A stretch of 30,320 nt of DNA from positions 1 to 30,320 of IMG/VR virus record IMGVR_UViG_3300017728_000063; one strand, given 5' to 3'. The notes under the pieces were generated by a model. It made no database searches. It had not been told where the DNA came from and saw only the letters and a list, made by a program, of their open reading frames with translations. This document shows positions 1 to 8,197 of this stretch, one piece after another (position 1 is the stretch's first letter; the number at the start of each line of letters is the position of its first letter). The position numbers and the translations under genes were made by a program. This DNA comes from a virus.

Positions 1-1292
1 CGAAGTGTAACACTTAAGTTAACCTGTGTTTCTGCGGGTAAAAAATCAGGCATTTCTGAAAAATCTAAAAAGAAAGAGATGCCGTCGTTGGAAGCACTCC
101 CACCGCCAGTTGTGCTAAAAACAGAAGGTATGTAACCCACATCAAAACCAATGAAGTCCTCTGGCTTTTCTTTATAAATTACCTCAGCTGTTGCCGTAGT
201 ACCTGATTTGTTAAATCCATCTAAGTAGTTCCCGTACATAAGTCTGTTAGATGAGACAGACTGTGATTTAGCGGTCCTAGGCACTGAATCGAACTGCTTA
301 TTCACCTCATCCGTACTAACGCCTTTCAGTATCTTGTCGTTATAGAAGCTGTACTGTATTGTGTCAGTAGAAAACTCGTCGATAATAAAAAAAGAACCGC
401 TATTCCCTTGCCTTCCCAAAAGCCTTACACGAGATATCTCTGGCCCCTGCTCAGGAAGGGTTAAGACACACCTGTTGTACGCACTGTGATCAACATATGT
501 TTTGGCCCCTTGGTCTATCACGCTTGGGGGAAAGGCAATATCAGAGTAAGAAGATATAGCGCTTTCCATACCATCTACGTATATGTTTTGGTAGGCAAAC
601 TGAAACCCATCGGTTCTTTCGAAATTACTTACAGACCTCGTTTCGTCATTATCAAACTGAAACGTTATAGGCTTTAGCTGAGTCTTAGGACAGGCCGTGA
701 TAAAGTCAGCTTCCGAAAACTCATCGCTACCGTGTATAGCGCTACCAGCCTGGAAAGCCCTATATGCGTTTATCTTTCTAGGCTCGTTTACCCCGTCGGT
801 AAAGTAAATAATAGCATCTTTCTCAAAGTCCTCACCGAGGTCCTTGAACGTTCTAACAGCAGAGCTATAAACAATATCTGCTTTTACAAACCCGTTTTGA
901 GGAAAGTTGAACTGAGAGCTTGTGTATATTTTTCTTAAGGTTGGTCCATCAGAATCAGGCAACAAACCCTCGCTGTCATAAGCAAAAACACCTTGATAGT
1001 CGGCGTTTGGGTGATAAACAAATATGTATGTTATACGAGTCTTCTTGTCTTCAACACCACCTATAACCCTCGTGCCATCAGGAAGCGCTCCCTCTACCTT
1101 TTCATTACCCTTGATGTTCTTAAGTATTCCGTTACCTGCGTCCGACTTAGTTAGCTTACCCTCTACAATGGTTAGGCTGTCGTTGTCTGGGCCTGAGTAC
1201 AGGTTCAAAGCATCAAGCATAGAAACCTTACTGATGGTTTTGTTGTCAGCGTCGGAGTCTAGTTGTCTTGGGGTTAATTTATCTATCGGCAT
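1..1292 (-). CDS. Tail nozzle/muzzle-type virion protein, N-terminal 430 residues (runs off the left edge)
   Basis: An open minus-strand frame begins with ATG at 1292 (MPIDKLTPRQLDSDADNK) and stays open for 430 codons to position 1, so the C-terminus lies outside the window. The ATG overlaps the previous stop by one base (TGATG), which fixes the start and implies translational coupling. The protein is rich in short beta-strand stretches (for example TRITYIFVYH near residue 88) and has no signal peptide or membrane segment. Its place directly after two connector-type genes matches the muzzle/tail-tube gene of crAss-like podoviruses, and the opening residues resemble that family from memory. 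The role in forming the tail nozzle is inferred. Arginine is encoded by AGA or AGG in 13 of its 15 visible Arg codons, matching the tRNA-Arg(UCU) gene in this window. Confidence 0.55.
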   Translation of the reverse strand, partial: MPIDKLTPRQLDSDADNKTISKVSMLDALNLYSGPDNDSLTIVEGKLTKSDAGNGILKNIKGNEKVEGALPDGTRVIGGVEDKKTRITYIFVYHPNADYQGVFAYDSEGLLPDSDGPTLRKIYTSSQFNFPQNGFVKADIVYSSAVRTFKDLGEDFEKDAIIYFTDGVNEPRKINAYRAFQAGSAIHGSDEFSEADFITACPKTQLKPITFQFDNDETRSVSNFERTDGFQFAYQNIYVDGMESAISSYSDIAFPPSVIDQGAKTYVDHSAYNRCVLTLPEQGPEISRVRLLGRQGNSGSFFIIDEFSTDTIQYSFYNDKILKGVSTDEVNKQFDSVPRTAKSQSVSSNRLMYGNYLDGFNKSGTTATAEVIYKEKPEDFIGFDVGYIPSVFSTTGGGSASNDGISFFLDFSEMPDFLPAETQVNLSVTL

Positions 1293-2113
1293 CAGTACTT
1301 AGGTGCTTGCATAAAGTTCTTACGAATCGTCTTCAACGCCTCTTCCTTAGTGAAGTTGCTTAATCGGGCGTTAGCCTTTCTTCTTTCGTTATAGTACTCT
1401 GCTCTAGCCCTAGACTTCTCATTTGCTGGGACGGATGATTTACGCTCTATAATCTTGTAGTACATATACGACCTCAACGCCTCCTCTGCGTACACATGAA
1501 CCTCTGGGTCGCCAGCACGAGCTTCGTCAGCAACGTACTCTATAACGACTTCAGAGTAACCACTATTCGTCTCTACCTCAATTCTGTCTTGATCTAAGTT
1601 GAGTCTATACTCACCAGCTAAATGACCACCCCCAGCCCCGTACAGCCTTCCTGCACCGCCTTGATAGATGTAGTTCTCGAATACATACTGACCGAAATCA
1701 TTATCTGATCCAGTTGAAGTTCCAGTAGCTGTTTTGTCGTCCTCTCTATCAAGTATTGAATTAGAATCTATATTCAAAGGGCTGGCATCAAATTCTGTTG
1801 ATTCAATCTTAAGCTTTCTAGAGTAGTTTACGTTTTTGTTGTTTCCAAAAACCCTTACAATGCCGTCGTCGTCAACAACCCCAACCTTCAGTAGGTCTAC
1901 AAAATCATCGGGAAGAGAAACCGTGTCGTTAGACCCTATCGACAGCTTTAACGACTTAATTTTTTTCCCGAAATCAAAACCAATCTCTCTAATACCCCTT
2001 AGCGCGAAGTTTCTTATAGCGCTGTCTGAAGCGTTACTTGCGTAGTCGTCTCCATCAAGCGTGATAATAAAGTCCCTGATTATTTGACTTAGCTTTACTT
2101 TATTGTGTGCCAT
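1292..2113 (-). CDS. Head-tail connector (ring protein-like), 273 aa
   Basis: The protein begins MAHNKVKLSQIIRDFIITLD and has the layout of podoviral connector/ring proteins. An N-terminal helical region comes first (SAIRNFALRGIREIGFDF near residue 31), followed by a beta segment with a VSLPDDFVDLLKVGV-type motif near residue 65. A long helical C-terminus follows (EEALRSYMYYKIIERK and a charged tail). The pattern 'helix, then LP-D-F/Y-V hydrophobic strand, then EA-R-Y-Y-K helix' recurs in crAss-like ring proteins and T7/P22-type gp4-like adaptors. It overlaps the upstream gene by one base (TAATG) and the downstream gene by one base (TGATG), so all three are probably translated together. The connector role is inferred from fold pattern and synteny; the exact ring number cannot be assigned. 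Confidence 0.6.
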   Translation of the reverse strand: MAHNKVKLSQIIRDFIITLDGDDYASNASDSAIRNFALRGIREIGFDFGKKIKSLKLSIGSNDTVSLPDDFVDLLKVGVVDDDGIVRVFGNNKNVNYSRKLKIESTEFDASPLNIDSNSILDREDDKTATGTSTGSDNDFGQYVFENYIYQGGAGRLYGAGGGHLAGEYRLNLDQDRIEVETNSGYSEVVIEYVADEARAGDPEVHVYAEEALRSYMYYKIIERKSSVPANEKSRARAEYYNERRKANARLSNFTKEEALKTIRKNFMQAPKY

Positions 2114-2877
2114 TATTCAGATGCTTCTTCTTGTGCTGCGAACTGAGTTACATTAGGGTCTCGCAACCTAACACCTATTAACTTGGCAATCTCCATAACA
2201 ACCTCATTGATATAATGAGGAGGAAGCATAAAATCTCTACAGGAGCTAGACGGAAGTTCTAAATCATCTCCATTGTAGGTTACAACATCGTAATCATAAT
2301 AAGGAGATCCCTCACTTATGTTTCCGTCCTTGTCAAAAGAAGTTGGCTTGGCGTAGTAAGTTAAACTCACCAACGTAAGGTTAGAGGGAAAGATTTCTAT
2401 ATCCTTAGCAGACACTAAAGCTATAGGAAACGAAGGCGTTGGGTAAGAAAGATTGCTTCCGACTATACTGTCTATTTTTTCTGGATCGTATACAATCTCA
2501 GCTTTTACTATCTCGCCATCTTCCAGAGCAACAAGCTGAGGATCTGCCGAATCAACATAAATGGATATAATCTTAGATAGGTCTTTAGGCTTTTCTAAGA
2601 GTCCATTTACATAACTTAAATCAAGAGAAGATGTTTTTCTTCTGTGATAAAAAGAAAGGTCTTCTAGCTTTTGTTTTCTTACAGACTTGTCTCTGCCTGG
2701 ATCGAAGTTCTGCCTGCTTATACGCTTAGCGTCCACAAGCTCTGAGAACATCTCATTGTAGATATTCATCTGCGCTATAGGGGCAAAGGAATTGAACACG
2801 CCAGGTGTAATAAAGCCCTTCTGCTCCTTATTGGCGATATCCTTTACGGCGTTATATACTTGTAATACGCTTACCAT
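2113..2877 (-). CDS. Head-tail connector/ring-type structural protein, 254 aa
   Basis: The predicted protein (MVSVLQVYNAVKDIANKEQK) has an N-terminal helical part with an aromatic/MF-containing helix (AQMNIYNEMFSELVDA near residue 35). A beta-rich middle follows. The C-terminal helix follows an LP-P-HYI motif (MLPPHYINEVVMEIAKLIGV near residue 218) and runs into an acidic Gln/Glu end. This LP-x-HY motif before a final helix, and the position next to a second connector gene, are what one expects for a crAss-like ring protein. The start is preceded by a TATATTTG box four bases upstream, so the message may be nearly leaderless. Function as a connector is inferred from pattern and neighbours. Confidence 0.55.
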   Translation of the reverse strand: MVSVLQVYNAVKDIANKEQKGFITPGVFNSFAPIAQMNIYNEMFSELVDAKRISRQNFDPGRDKSVRKQKLEDLSFYHRRKTSSLDLSYVNGLLEKPKDLSKIISIYVDSADPQLVALEDGEIVKAEIVYDPEKIDSIVGSNLSYPTPSFPIALVSAKDIEIFPSNLTLVSLTYYAKPTSFDKDGNISEGSPYYDYDVVTYNGDDLELPSSSCRDFMLPPHYINEVVMEIAKLIGVRLRDPNVTQFAAQEEASE

Positions 2878-2881
2878 AAAA

Positions 2882-2889
2882 CAAATATA
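2882..2889 (-). promoter_or_regulatory. Bacteroidota-type -7 box (TATATTTG) upstream of the connector genes
   Basis: On the minus strand the sequence reads TATATTTG followed by four bases (TTTT) and the ATG of the connector gene. It matches the TAnnTTTG -7 consensus of Bacteroidota sigma-ABfr promoters. No clear TTTG -33 box is seen at the usual 19-21 bp distance. If active, transcription would start at or next to the ATG, giving a leaderless mRNA. Confidence 0.5.
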
Positions 2890-2896
2890 CGAAAAA

Positions 2897-2914
2897 CAAA
2901 TAGGCTGTTATTTG
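2897..2914 (-). terminator. Weak A/T-rich hairpin with T-run
   Basis: On the minus strand CAAATA and TATTTG form a six-base-pair inverted repeat around the loop ACAGCC, followed at once by TTTTT. The stop codon of the LamG-like gene lies inside it. The stem is A/T-rich, so termination is probably inefficient. Confidence 0.3.
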
Positions 2915-4236
2915 CCTCGATATAAGGCGAATAGCTGATTGGCTAAGTTGGCAGCCTCGTTAGCCCCTATGTCTCTGTTTATTACTCCAAATCTATTTAG
3001 AATAACCTTTCCAGATATGCTTTCGCCTCCAGTCTCACCTATAGCATTCAACACAAGGTCTCCGTCAGTCCTTCCTGGTATTCCAGAATCCGTTACGCTA
3101 CCGCCTAATACTGGGCTCCCGCTAGGGTTAACGGCTGGTATTCTAGCTACTATATCTCCATCTCTGTTGTGAAGGTACATATTGAAGTCTTTGTCCCTCC
3201 TAATTATAAAAACGTTATTGGGCTGGTACGAGGGTGATGTAGGGTCTGGGTCTGGAATCTCAAAAGACTTTGTTCCATCAGCAGTTGATGTTGTATCAAC
3301 AAAAGCTGGGTATCCATTCAGGCCAGAGTGTCTAACGCAGAAAACATTTCTAGATAAGTGAAAGTCCTTATTCGTTGATGTAACCCGTCCGCTGCTCGAT
3401 GGTCGTGCGCCAAAACCAAAAGCCTCTCCAGCCGCATCTCCATAAAGAGCGCCTATACCATATTCGCTAGCGGTAGCTATACTATTGGTATTGAAGACAG
3501 CATAAATGGTGTAATCATTGGATATTGTAAAGTCGTTTGCTAGATTGTATGAGTTGGTACTCCCTATGTTTACACCCTTTTTAGCCATAGTAGATTCTCC
3601 GCTAGCATCAGACGGGTCGTTTACTCTTGTGCTTCCAAGATCTTGAGTTAAATTATGGGCTGATCCAGCTGTTCCGCTATTAGGGAATGGATTAAGCGTC
3701 GCGTTGTGTGCAAGCCCAGACATACTTGTGTGGTTGTAGTCCAACTCTGGTAAGTTCTCTCCGAAGAATATCTCACCTATAGTGCCTTGAAACTTCTTGG
3801 CTTCATCGCCAACAGCAAGTTCCTTTGTGGTTGTTTTGATTGGAGAAGCAGGGATAATAGATCTCACGTCATCTACTGTATCAACTACAGCCTTGTCAAA
3901 TGTAGACTTACCCTCTACCACATCAAACTTCATGATGTTCTTGGCTGTGTCTCTAGACATAAAGTTAATCACATCTTCTATCAGCCCAGCCTCATCCCCC
4001 TCTTTACAGGCTACGGTAATGTTTGCTTTAGGTATTGACTCACCCTCTTGAAGGACAGACTCATCAAAGCCGTTGCAATCCTTGAACGTAAAGACTACTT
4101 TCTTTTTGCCAGCTGTGATAAAAGTAAGGTTCTCTGAAGGGATGGCGATAGTGCTCAATCCCACACCTGTGTCTGAGAACGAAGTGCTAGTCTCTGACTC
4201 TGGCTCCCTACGGAAAAAGAAGAATTTTCTGTCCAT
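2908..4236 (-). CDS. Structural/appendage protein with LamG-like C-terminal half, 442 aa
   Basis: An upstream in-frame Met exists at 4251, but the TATATTTG box overlaps it. The ATG at 4236 (MDRKFFFFRREPESE) is preferred because its four-base spacing from the box equals that of two other genes here. The N-terminal ~150 residues hold a compact alpha/beta segment (ITVACKEGDEAGLIEDVINF). From about residue 195 the sequence becomes beta-rich with DYTIYAVFN and a C-terminal VILNRFGVINRDIGANEAAN stretch. Such ends are typical of LamG/concanavalin-like modules in phage appendage proteins. It sits alone between a terminator/promoter junction and the connector genes. A carbohydrate-binding or decoration role is inferred. 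Confidence 0.5.
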   Translation of the reverse strand: MDRKFFFFRREPESETSTSFSDTGVGLSTIAIPSENLTFITAGKKKVVFTFKDCNGFDESVLQEGESIPKANITVACKEGDEAGLIEDVINFMSRDTAKNIMKFDVVEGKSTFDKAVVDTVDDVRSIIPASPIKTTTKELAVGDEAKKFQGTIGEIFFGENLPELDYNHTSMSGLAHNATLNPFPNSGTAGSAHNLTQDLGSTRVNDPSDASGESTMAKKGVNIGSTNSYNLANDFTISNDYTIYAVFNTNSIATASEYGIGALYGDAAGEAFGFGARPSSSGRVTSTNKDFHLSRNVFCVRHSGLNGYPAFVDTTSTADGTKSFEIPDPDPTSPSYQPNNVFIIRRDKDFNMYLHNRDGDIVARIPAVNPSGSPVLGGSVTDSGIPGRTDGDLVLNAIGETGGESISGKVILNRFGVINRDIGANEAANLANQLFALYRGK

Positions 4237-4240
4237 GAAA

Positions 4241-4248
4241 CAAATATA
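4241..4248 (-). promoter_or_regulatory. -7 box (TATATTTG) four bases before ATG
   Basis: TATATTTG on the minus strand is followed by TTTC and the ATG at 4236. It lies directly downstream of the U-run of a strong terminator, so termination of the upstream gene and re-initiation for this one share about 40 bases. No canonical -33 TTTG at standard spacing; a TTTG repeat abuts the box instead. Confidence 0.5.
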
Positions 4249-4250
4249 CA

Positions 4251-4276
4251 AAACAAAAAAGCCACCCGAAGGTGGC
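4251..4276 (-). terminator. Rho-independent terminator with UUCG loop
   Basis: The minus strand reads GCCACC, TTCG, GGTGGC and then TTTTTTGTTT. The six-pair G/C stem with a stable UUCG tetraloop and an immediate U-run is a textbook intrinsic terminator. It lies seven bases beyond the stop of the gene at 4284-5117. Confidence 0.9.
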
Positions 4277-4283
4277 CTTTCTT

Positions 4284-5117
4284 TTATGCTAGGCGTTCAA
4301 GCCTCTCCTCAAGGGAGGATAGAACGGAAGATCCTTTCTCTGTTAGGCAGAACCTAACCATTACATCTAGTGGGTCTTGGCCTACAGGCACAGATACAAT
4401 CAGCCCATTAGAGTCAAACCAGTAAACACCATCAGACTTTACGTTGATGATTTGATAGTCTTTAGCTTGAGTTACAACAGATCGGGCCTGCACTTGTGGT
4501 GAATCAAAGGACTCAATAAACTCCTGGGGCTTGTTCTTAGCGATTCTAAGGAGATTAAAACGAATCTCTGATACTGGAGAGTTAATGTTTACTTTAAAGT
4601 ACATAGCGATAGGCAGTAACTCATGTATGTCCGTGTCTCTAACTAAAGCTACAGCGTCGGTAAGCAAGAACTCTCTCTTGAGTTCCATCTCAGCGTCTTT
4701 CTTTTTGTTCACCTCAGAAAATACAGAGCCTCCATTAGCCTTGTTTAAGGGGTGCAGCTCAATAAACTTTCTCATGTTGGGTTTATCCTTGGGGACAAAC
4801 AATTTTCCCTCCCTGAAAGCTATAGATTCTCGTCGAGCGTTTGGAGATTGTTCGTCTCGAAATATAGACTGTTCGTTAGGGCAGTATCGTATTTCTCTGA
4901 CAACGTCGTTATCAGCGTCATAAACAGTAACGCCTTTCTGGGGTAGCATAAACACAATACCTCCACCTGTTGTAATCTCATACTCTTTGTTGTGATTAAC
5001 CTCTTCCTTCCTTTTAATGGTAGGCTTCTTCCTTTTGGCTGGGGTGGGAGGCGCTACTTGAGCGTCGGGTTGGACTTTTTTAGGCCGTCCAGGAGCCTTC
5101 TTAGTTGGGGTATTCAT
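4284..5117 (-). CDS. Virion-module protein with basic Pro/Lys-rich N-terminus, 277 aa
   Basis: The first ~42 residues are basic and proline-rich, including an AT-hook-like APGRPKK and a KRKKPTIKRK run, which suggests contact with DNA. From about residue 45 a folded region follows with an EITTGGGIVFMLPQKGVTVY strand pair and the stretch EQSIFRDEQSPNARRESIAF. Next come a PNMRKFIELHPLNKANGG segment, then a helical DAVALVRDTDIHELLPIAMYF segment. The C-terminus ends in a leucine-rich helix (SSLEERLERLA). I do not recognise a named family, though the central motif recurs in structural modules of tailed phages from memory. It is a single-gene transcription unit: a TATATTTG box lies upstream at 5139 and a strong terminator downstream at 4251. 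Confidence 0.75.
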   Translation of the reverse strand: MNTPTKKAPGRPKKVQPDAQVAPPTPAKRKKPTIKRKEEVNHNKEYEITTGGGIVFMLPQKGVTVYDADNDVVREIRYCPNEQSIFRDEQSPNARRESIAFREGKLFVPKDKPNMRKFIELHPLNKANGGSVFSEVNKKKDAEMELKREFLLTDAVALVRDTDIHELLPIAMYFKVNINSPVSEIRFNLLRIAKNKPQEFIESFDSPQVQARSVVTQAKDYQIINVKSDGVYWFDSNGLIVSVPVGQDPLDVMVRFCLTEKGSSVLSSLEERLERLA

Positions 5118-5138
5118 ATTGAATTAAATTAATTACTG

Positions 5139-5146
5139 CAAATATA
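5139..5146 (-). promoter_or_regulatory. -7 box (TATATTTG) for the basic-tailed protein gene
   Basis: TATATTTG on the minus strand, 21 bases before the ATG at 5117, separated by an A/T-rich leader (TAATTAATTTAATTC). It directly follows the U-run of the terminator at 5150-5179. The spacing would give a short 5' leader of roughly 14 nt. Confidence 0.55.
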
Positions 5147-5149
5147 GGG

Positions 5150-5179
5150 AAAATAAAAAAGGGGACCGAAGCCCCCTTT
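5150..5179 (-). terminator. Rho-independent terminator with UUCG loop downstream of the capsid operon
   Basis: On the minus strand AAAGGGGGC, TTCG, GTCCCCTTT form a nine-pair stem (one G-T) closed by C-G around a UUCG loop. The U-run TTTTTTATTT follows. It sits 20 bases past the stop of the 124-residue protein gene and ends the capsid transcription unit. Confidence 0.92.
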
Positions 5180-5199
5180 CTCGTAGTAGTTTTTAATTA

Positions 5200-5574
5200 T
5201 TAAGATTGGTCAGCCTGAACCGTAAAGTCAGAAACCGCACTAATATCTCCCACAATGTAATCACCTGTAACATCATCAGCCACGACCAAAAATGTTTGCT
5301 TTGACAAAACAAACGCCTCAGCTAAGCCTTGCATTACAGCCTTTTGATTATTTGTGCTTACTGTCAACGTAACGCTATCATTCTTTCCAAAAGCAGCATC
5401 ATCATGAGATGCAAAACTATTGTGCTTTTGAGCAAAGAAAAGGGTCAAGGTAGTGTCACTTACAGACTCCATTCCTTTGAATGAAGAAAGCGGGTACACA
5501 TTTGATCCATCAGCAGCATCATCGTCACTACCAAGGGTGGCATCGCCACGAAAGTATAGATATTTTTCAGCCAT
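5200..5574 (-). CDS. Small structural protein after the major capsid gene, 124 aa
   Basis: The protein MAEKYLYFRGDATLGSDDDA is acidic, soluble and beta-prone, with no cysteine, signal peptide or membrane segment. A VTLTVSTNNQKAVMQGLAEAF segment lies near residue 70 and ends in a short Asp/Ser tail. It lies 28 bases after the capsid gene and just before a strong terminator, so it is co-transcribed with the capsid. Size and position fit a decoration or head-completion protein, which is inference. I do not recognise a family. The start is supported by an A-rich leader (TTAGAAAATATGG) and no Shine-Dalgarno, as in its neighbours. Confidence 0.7.
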   Translation of the reverse strand: MAEKYLYFRGDATLGSDDDAADGSNVYPLSSFKGMESVSDTTLTLFFAQKHNSFASHDDAAFGKNDSVTLTVSTNNQKAVMQGLAEAFVLSKQTFLVVADDVTGDYIVGDISAVSDFTVQADQS

Positions 5575-5602
5575 ATTTTCTAAGTATTTATAAGTTTAAT
5601 AA

Positions 5603-7027
5603 TTAGCCTTTGATAACAACGTGTTGATTTGCAGCACGAGTACATAAAGCAACTTCAGATCGGTAGTGGAACGTAGCAACGTCCTTACCAGCATCTCCGT
5701 TATTGCTGTGACCCAATACACCGCCACCAGTTACCCAGTGCTCCATTTCTCTGTTGTAGCCGTTAGCCTCTTTGTAGTACAAAGCAAGTGAAGGTGCTTT
5801 AGCTCCAGTTCGAGCATCAGCAACCTGGCTCATAGGAATCATAGCTCCTTGGAAAGCGTTAGACGCGCCCAACAAAGTAGGATCGTTCAACAGCTTCCAG
5901 TCATGCTTGTGGAAAGTGTATCCACCACGAGTAAACGACTTAAAGCCAAGCTTTACAGCCATGTCAGAGTCGTTATTAAACGCGCCGAACTGACCAGCCA
6001 AACCAGCAGTAACGCCAGTAGAGATACCTGACGCCAACATGTCGTCAATAGCCAAGTCTTGCTTTCTGTTCAAGTACATAGCGTACTCAGAAGGAGCTCC
6101 TTGCTTGTCGAGTTCAATAATGATGTCATCAAATTCAGCGAATGAATCGAGTGGGTTAGCGTTAGCATTACTTACGTTAATTCCTCTGTCTTCAAGGGCT
6201 GTGAAGTAACCTTCAGATCCAGCCAGGGTCTTTCCGAGGTCGTTGTCACCGTCATCGCTAGCGGTGATTGCGTTCTTTTGACCAAACAGCATCATCATTT
6301 CACGACGGTCTTCAAAGCGCTTTCGTGCTTCTTGCTCACCATACATGAACCATCGGTATTCACCTCCGCCGAGGTCAACCCACCCGATGTTCGTTGCTTG
6401 AGAGCCGTTCACTTGGTAGCGGTCCTTAACAATCATAAATGGATTTTTACGTCTTATGATATCTGAATCAGTAAAGTGAGTCGGCTGATCAGAACCCTGA
6501 GGGTACATATTTCCGAGGTGGATCATTGTAACTCCACTAGCATCTTCGGCTGGAGATGCAGCAAGACCGTCAAGACGCTCCATTTTAAGAACAGGGTCAG
6601 TAGCTGTTGAAGCCTCGTTAACCAAGTATCTTGTTCCAGTGCTTGCGTTCATCAAAACGTCAAACTGCTGAATTAATCCCGCTACGTGAGCAACACCGTC
6701 GCCTGAAGCAGAAGTGTCGATTGTATAAGTAGCAACACCAGGACCAGTAGAGGCGCCAGCGGCTGAGGCCGAAATTGCACCAGTGTATTTTCTGTGACGA
6801 CGACCAGCTTCCCACCAATCAACTTGATCAGCAGTTCCGCCAGCGTTTACCGCGCCAGTAAGTTTTAAAAAGCCAGTGATACCTTGATCACCATATGATT
6901 CGACAAGCTGAGGAATAACGAAATCTTTAGTCGCTTTCAACAGATTGTCTACAGTTGTATATCTCTCAGGAGTCAACCTTAAGTCTGGTGACGCCTGATC
7001 AATAGTAGCTCCAGTTGTAGTAGCCAT
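5603..7027 (-). CDS. Major capsid protein, 474 aa
   Basis: Length, composition and position (after a scaffold-like acidic protein) fit a HK97-fold major capsid protein of the crAss-like/marine podovirus kind. The N-terminal arm (to about residue 60) leads to QVDWWEAGRRHRKYTG. The middle has GGGEYRWFMYGEQEARKRFE and FEDRREMMMLFGQKNAI, a long helix typical of the E-loop/spine region. GYFTALEDRGINVSNANANP and DSFAEFDDIIIELDKQGAPS follow, and the C-terminus is FHYRSEVALCTRAANQHVVI. An F-x-YRSE-x-L-x-x-RAAN-type end is common in capsid proteins of this group. No protease domain or delta-domain is evident. It starts at ATG 7027 with an A-rich leader and is preceded by the 377-residue acidic gene. 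Confidence 0.8.
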   Translation of the reverse strand: MATTTGATIDQASPDLRLTPERYTTVDNLLKATKDFVIPQLVESYGDQGITGFLKLTGAVNAGGTADQVDWWEAGRRHRKYTGAISASAAGASTGPGVATYTIDTSASGDGVAHVAGLIQQFDVLMNASTGTRYLVNEASTATDPVLKMERLDGLAASPAEDASGVTMIHLGNMYPQGSDQPTHFTDSDIIRRKNPFMIVKDRYQVNGSQATNIGWVDLGGGEYRWFMYGEQEARKRFEDRREMMMLFGQKNAITASDDGDNDLGKTLAGSEGYFTALEDRGINVSNANANPLDSFAEFDDIIIELDKQGAPSEYAMYLNRKQDLAIDDMLASGISTGVTAGLAGQFGAFNNDSDMAVKLGFKSFTRGGYTFHKHDWKLLNDPTLLGASNAFQGAMIPMSQVADARTGAKAPSLALYYKEANGYNREMEHWVTGGGVLGHSNNGDAGKDVATFHYRSEVALCTRAANQHVVIKG

Positions 7028-7039
7028 AATTTTCTAGTT

Positions 7040-8173
7040 TTAGATTTTAAAAGTCATTTTGTTAGACTGACCGCCAAGAATATTTTTAAGTTGGTCAGCT
7101 AACGGATTATTTTGATTTTGATTCGTGGTAGGGGCCGTCTGCGTAGATACGTTAGCCGCTGTGTTCACGATAGTTTTTTGACCGTCACCCAACCCTTGGG
7201 TGTAAACAGACTTGACAATTTTGTCAATGTTATCAATCAAAGCCCTATGCGAAGACAGCATATCGTAATCCCAGCTTCCGTCCTCCCTCACGTAATCATC
7301 GAAGTACTCGTCAAGACGAGCATTCTTATTTATTAGTTGCGACTTGTAGTTGTCGTCAAGGCCAAATTCGAAAGTCTTCTCGTTCCCTAGGTCAAACTCT
7401 AGACCTGTGAGATCGTTAACTTCCTTAGACATTGCCGCCACCCATTCGTCATTGATAAGCGATTGAGGCGCTGACTCGACAGCTTCAGGGGCAGAGTATT
7501 TACCTCTAATCCCTTCGATGTCTCGACGCGCTTTATCACCATCAATTTTAAGCTGTAGTTGTGCAAGCTGAACCTCTCCCTCAGTATTAAGGTCTGGATC
7601 AACTTTGTACTTGCTGTTAACGAGTAAGTCTAGCTCATCATAAGATAGGTTAGGGTATTCATTCGCCATTTGAATGCGAATAGCTGTCATATCATCCATA
7701 CCTTCTGGATTCAATGACTGATACCTAAACCAATCCTCTGGTGCTCGGCCCGTTTCCTCTACGAACTTCGCGATGGCTTCAACACGCTCGTCAATAGCGC
7801 TTGCTTCAGCTTGTTGAGTATTTTCAAACTCATCAAAAGAACTGATCTCCCTTCCCAAGCGGTTGCTTAGAAATTCCATAACAGCTCCTTCGAGTTCGTC
7901 TTCAGAATACTCTGTATTAGATGTTGGCTCGGCAGTTTCCTGCTGAACCTCGTTCTCTTGTGTTGGTTGCTCCGCCTGCATCTCCTGTACGGGAGTTTCT
8001 TGCATTGGAGTCTCTTCTACCGTAGGCTGTTCAGTTGTTGCCTGTTCAGCTTGTGGTTGCTCTTCAGCCTGTACAGCTGGTTGTTCTGGTGTGCTGTTCA
8101 TAGACGCAGCAAGGTCCTCAGGATTACTGAAGACCTTCATTCCACCAATCTCTTCGATTGTATTTTGTTCCAT
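7040..8173 (-). CDS. Probable scaffold-like acidic protein, 377 aa
   Basis: The N-terminal ~95 residues are very acidic and low in complexity, built of Glu/Gln/Pro/Thr runs such as EEQPQAEQATTEQPTVEETP. The remainder is predicted helical and still acidic, with SEDELEGAVMEFLSNRLGRE near residue 90. A C-terminal Asn/Gln-rich linker precedes NPLADQLKNILGGQSNKMTF. Long acidic helical proteins directly upstream of the capsid gene usually act as scaffolding or internal core proteins, so that role is inferred from position and composition. No catalytic motif is seen. The gene ends 12 bases before the capsid start, and its own start has the A/T-rich leader AATTAATTAAATATAATG. Confidence 0.6.
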   Translation of the reverse strand: MEQNTIEEIGGMKVFSNPEDLAASMNSTPEQPAVQAEEQPQAEQATTEQPTVEETPMQETPVQEMQAEQPTQENEVQQETAEPTSNTEYSEDELEGAVMEFLSNRLGREISSFDEFENTQQAEASAIDERVEAIAKFVEETGRAPEDWFRYQSLNPEGMDDMTAIRIQMANEYPNLSYDELDLLVNSKYKVDPDLNTEGEVQLAQLQLKIDGDKARRDIEGIRGKYSAPEAVESAPQSLINDEWVAAMSKEVNDLTGLEFDLGNEKTFEFGLDDNYKSQLINKNARLDEYFDDYVREDGSWDYDMLSSHRALIDNIDKIVKSVYTQGLGDGQKTIVNTAANVSTQTAPTTNQNQNNPLADQLKNILGGQSNKMTFKI

Positions 8174-8197
8174 TATATTTAATTAATTGTGTTCAAT

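Noticed and set aside
4531-4923. Plus-strand open frame of 130 codons
   Set aside because: Antisense to the 277-residue gene, no promoter or initiation context.
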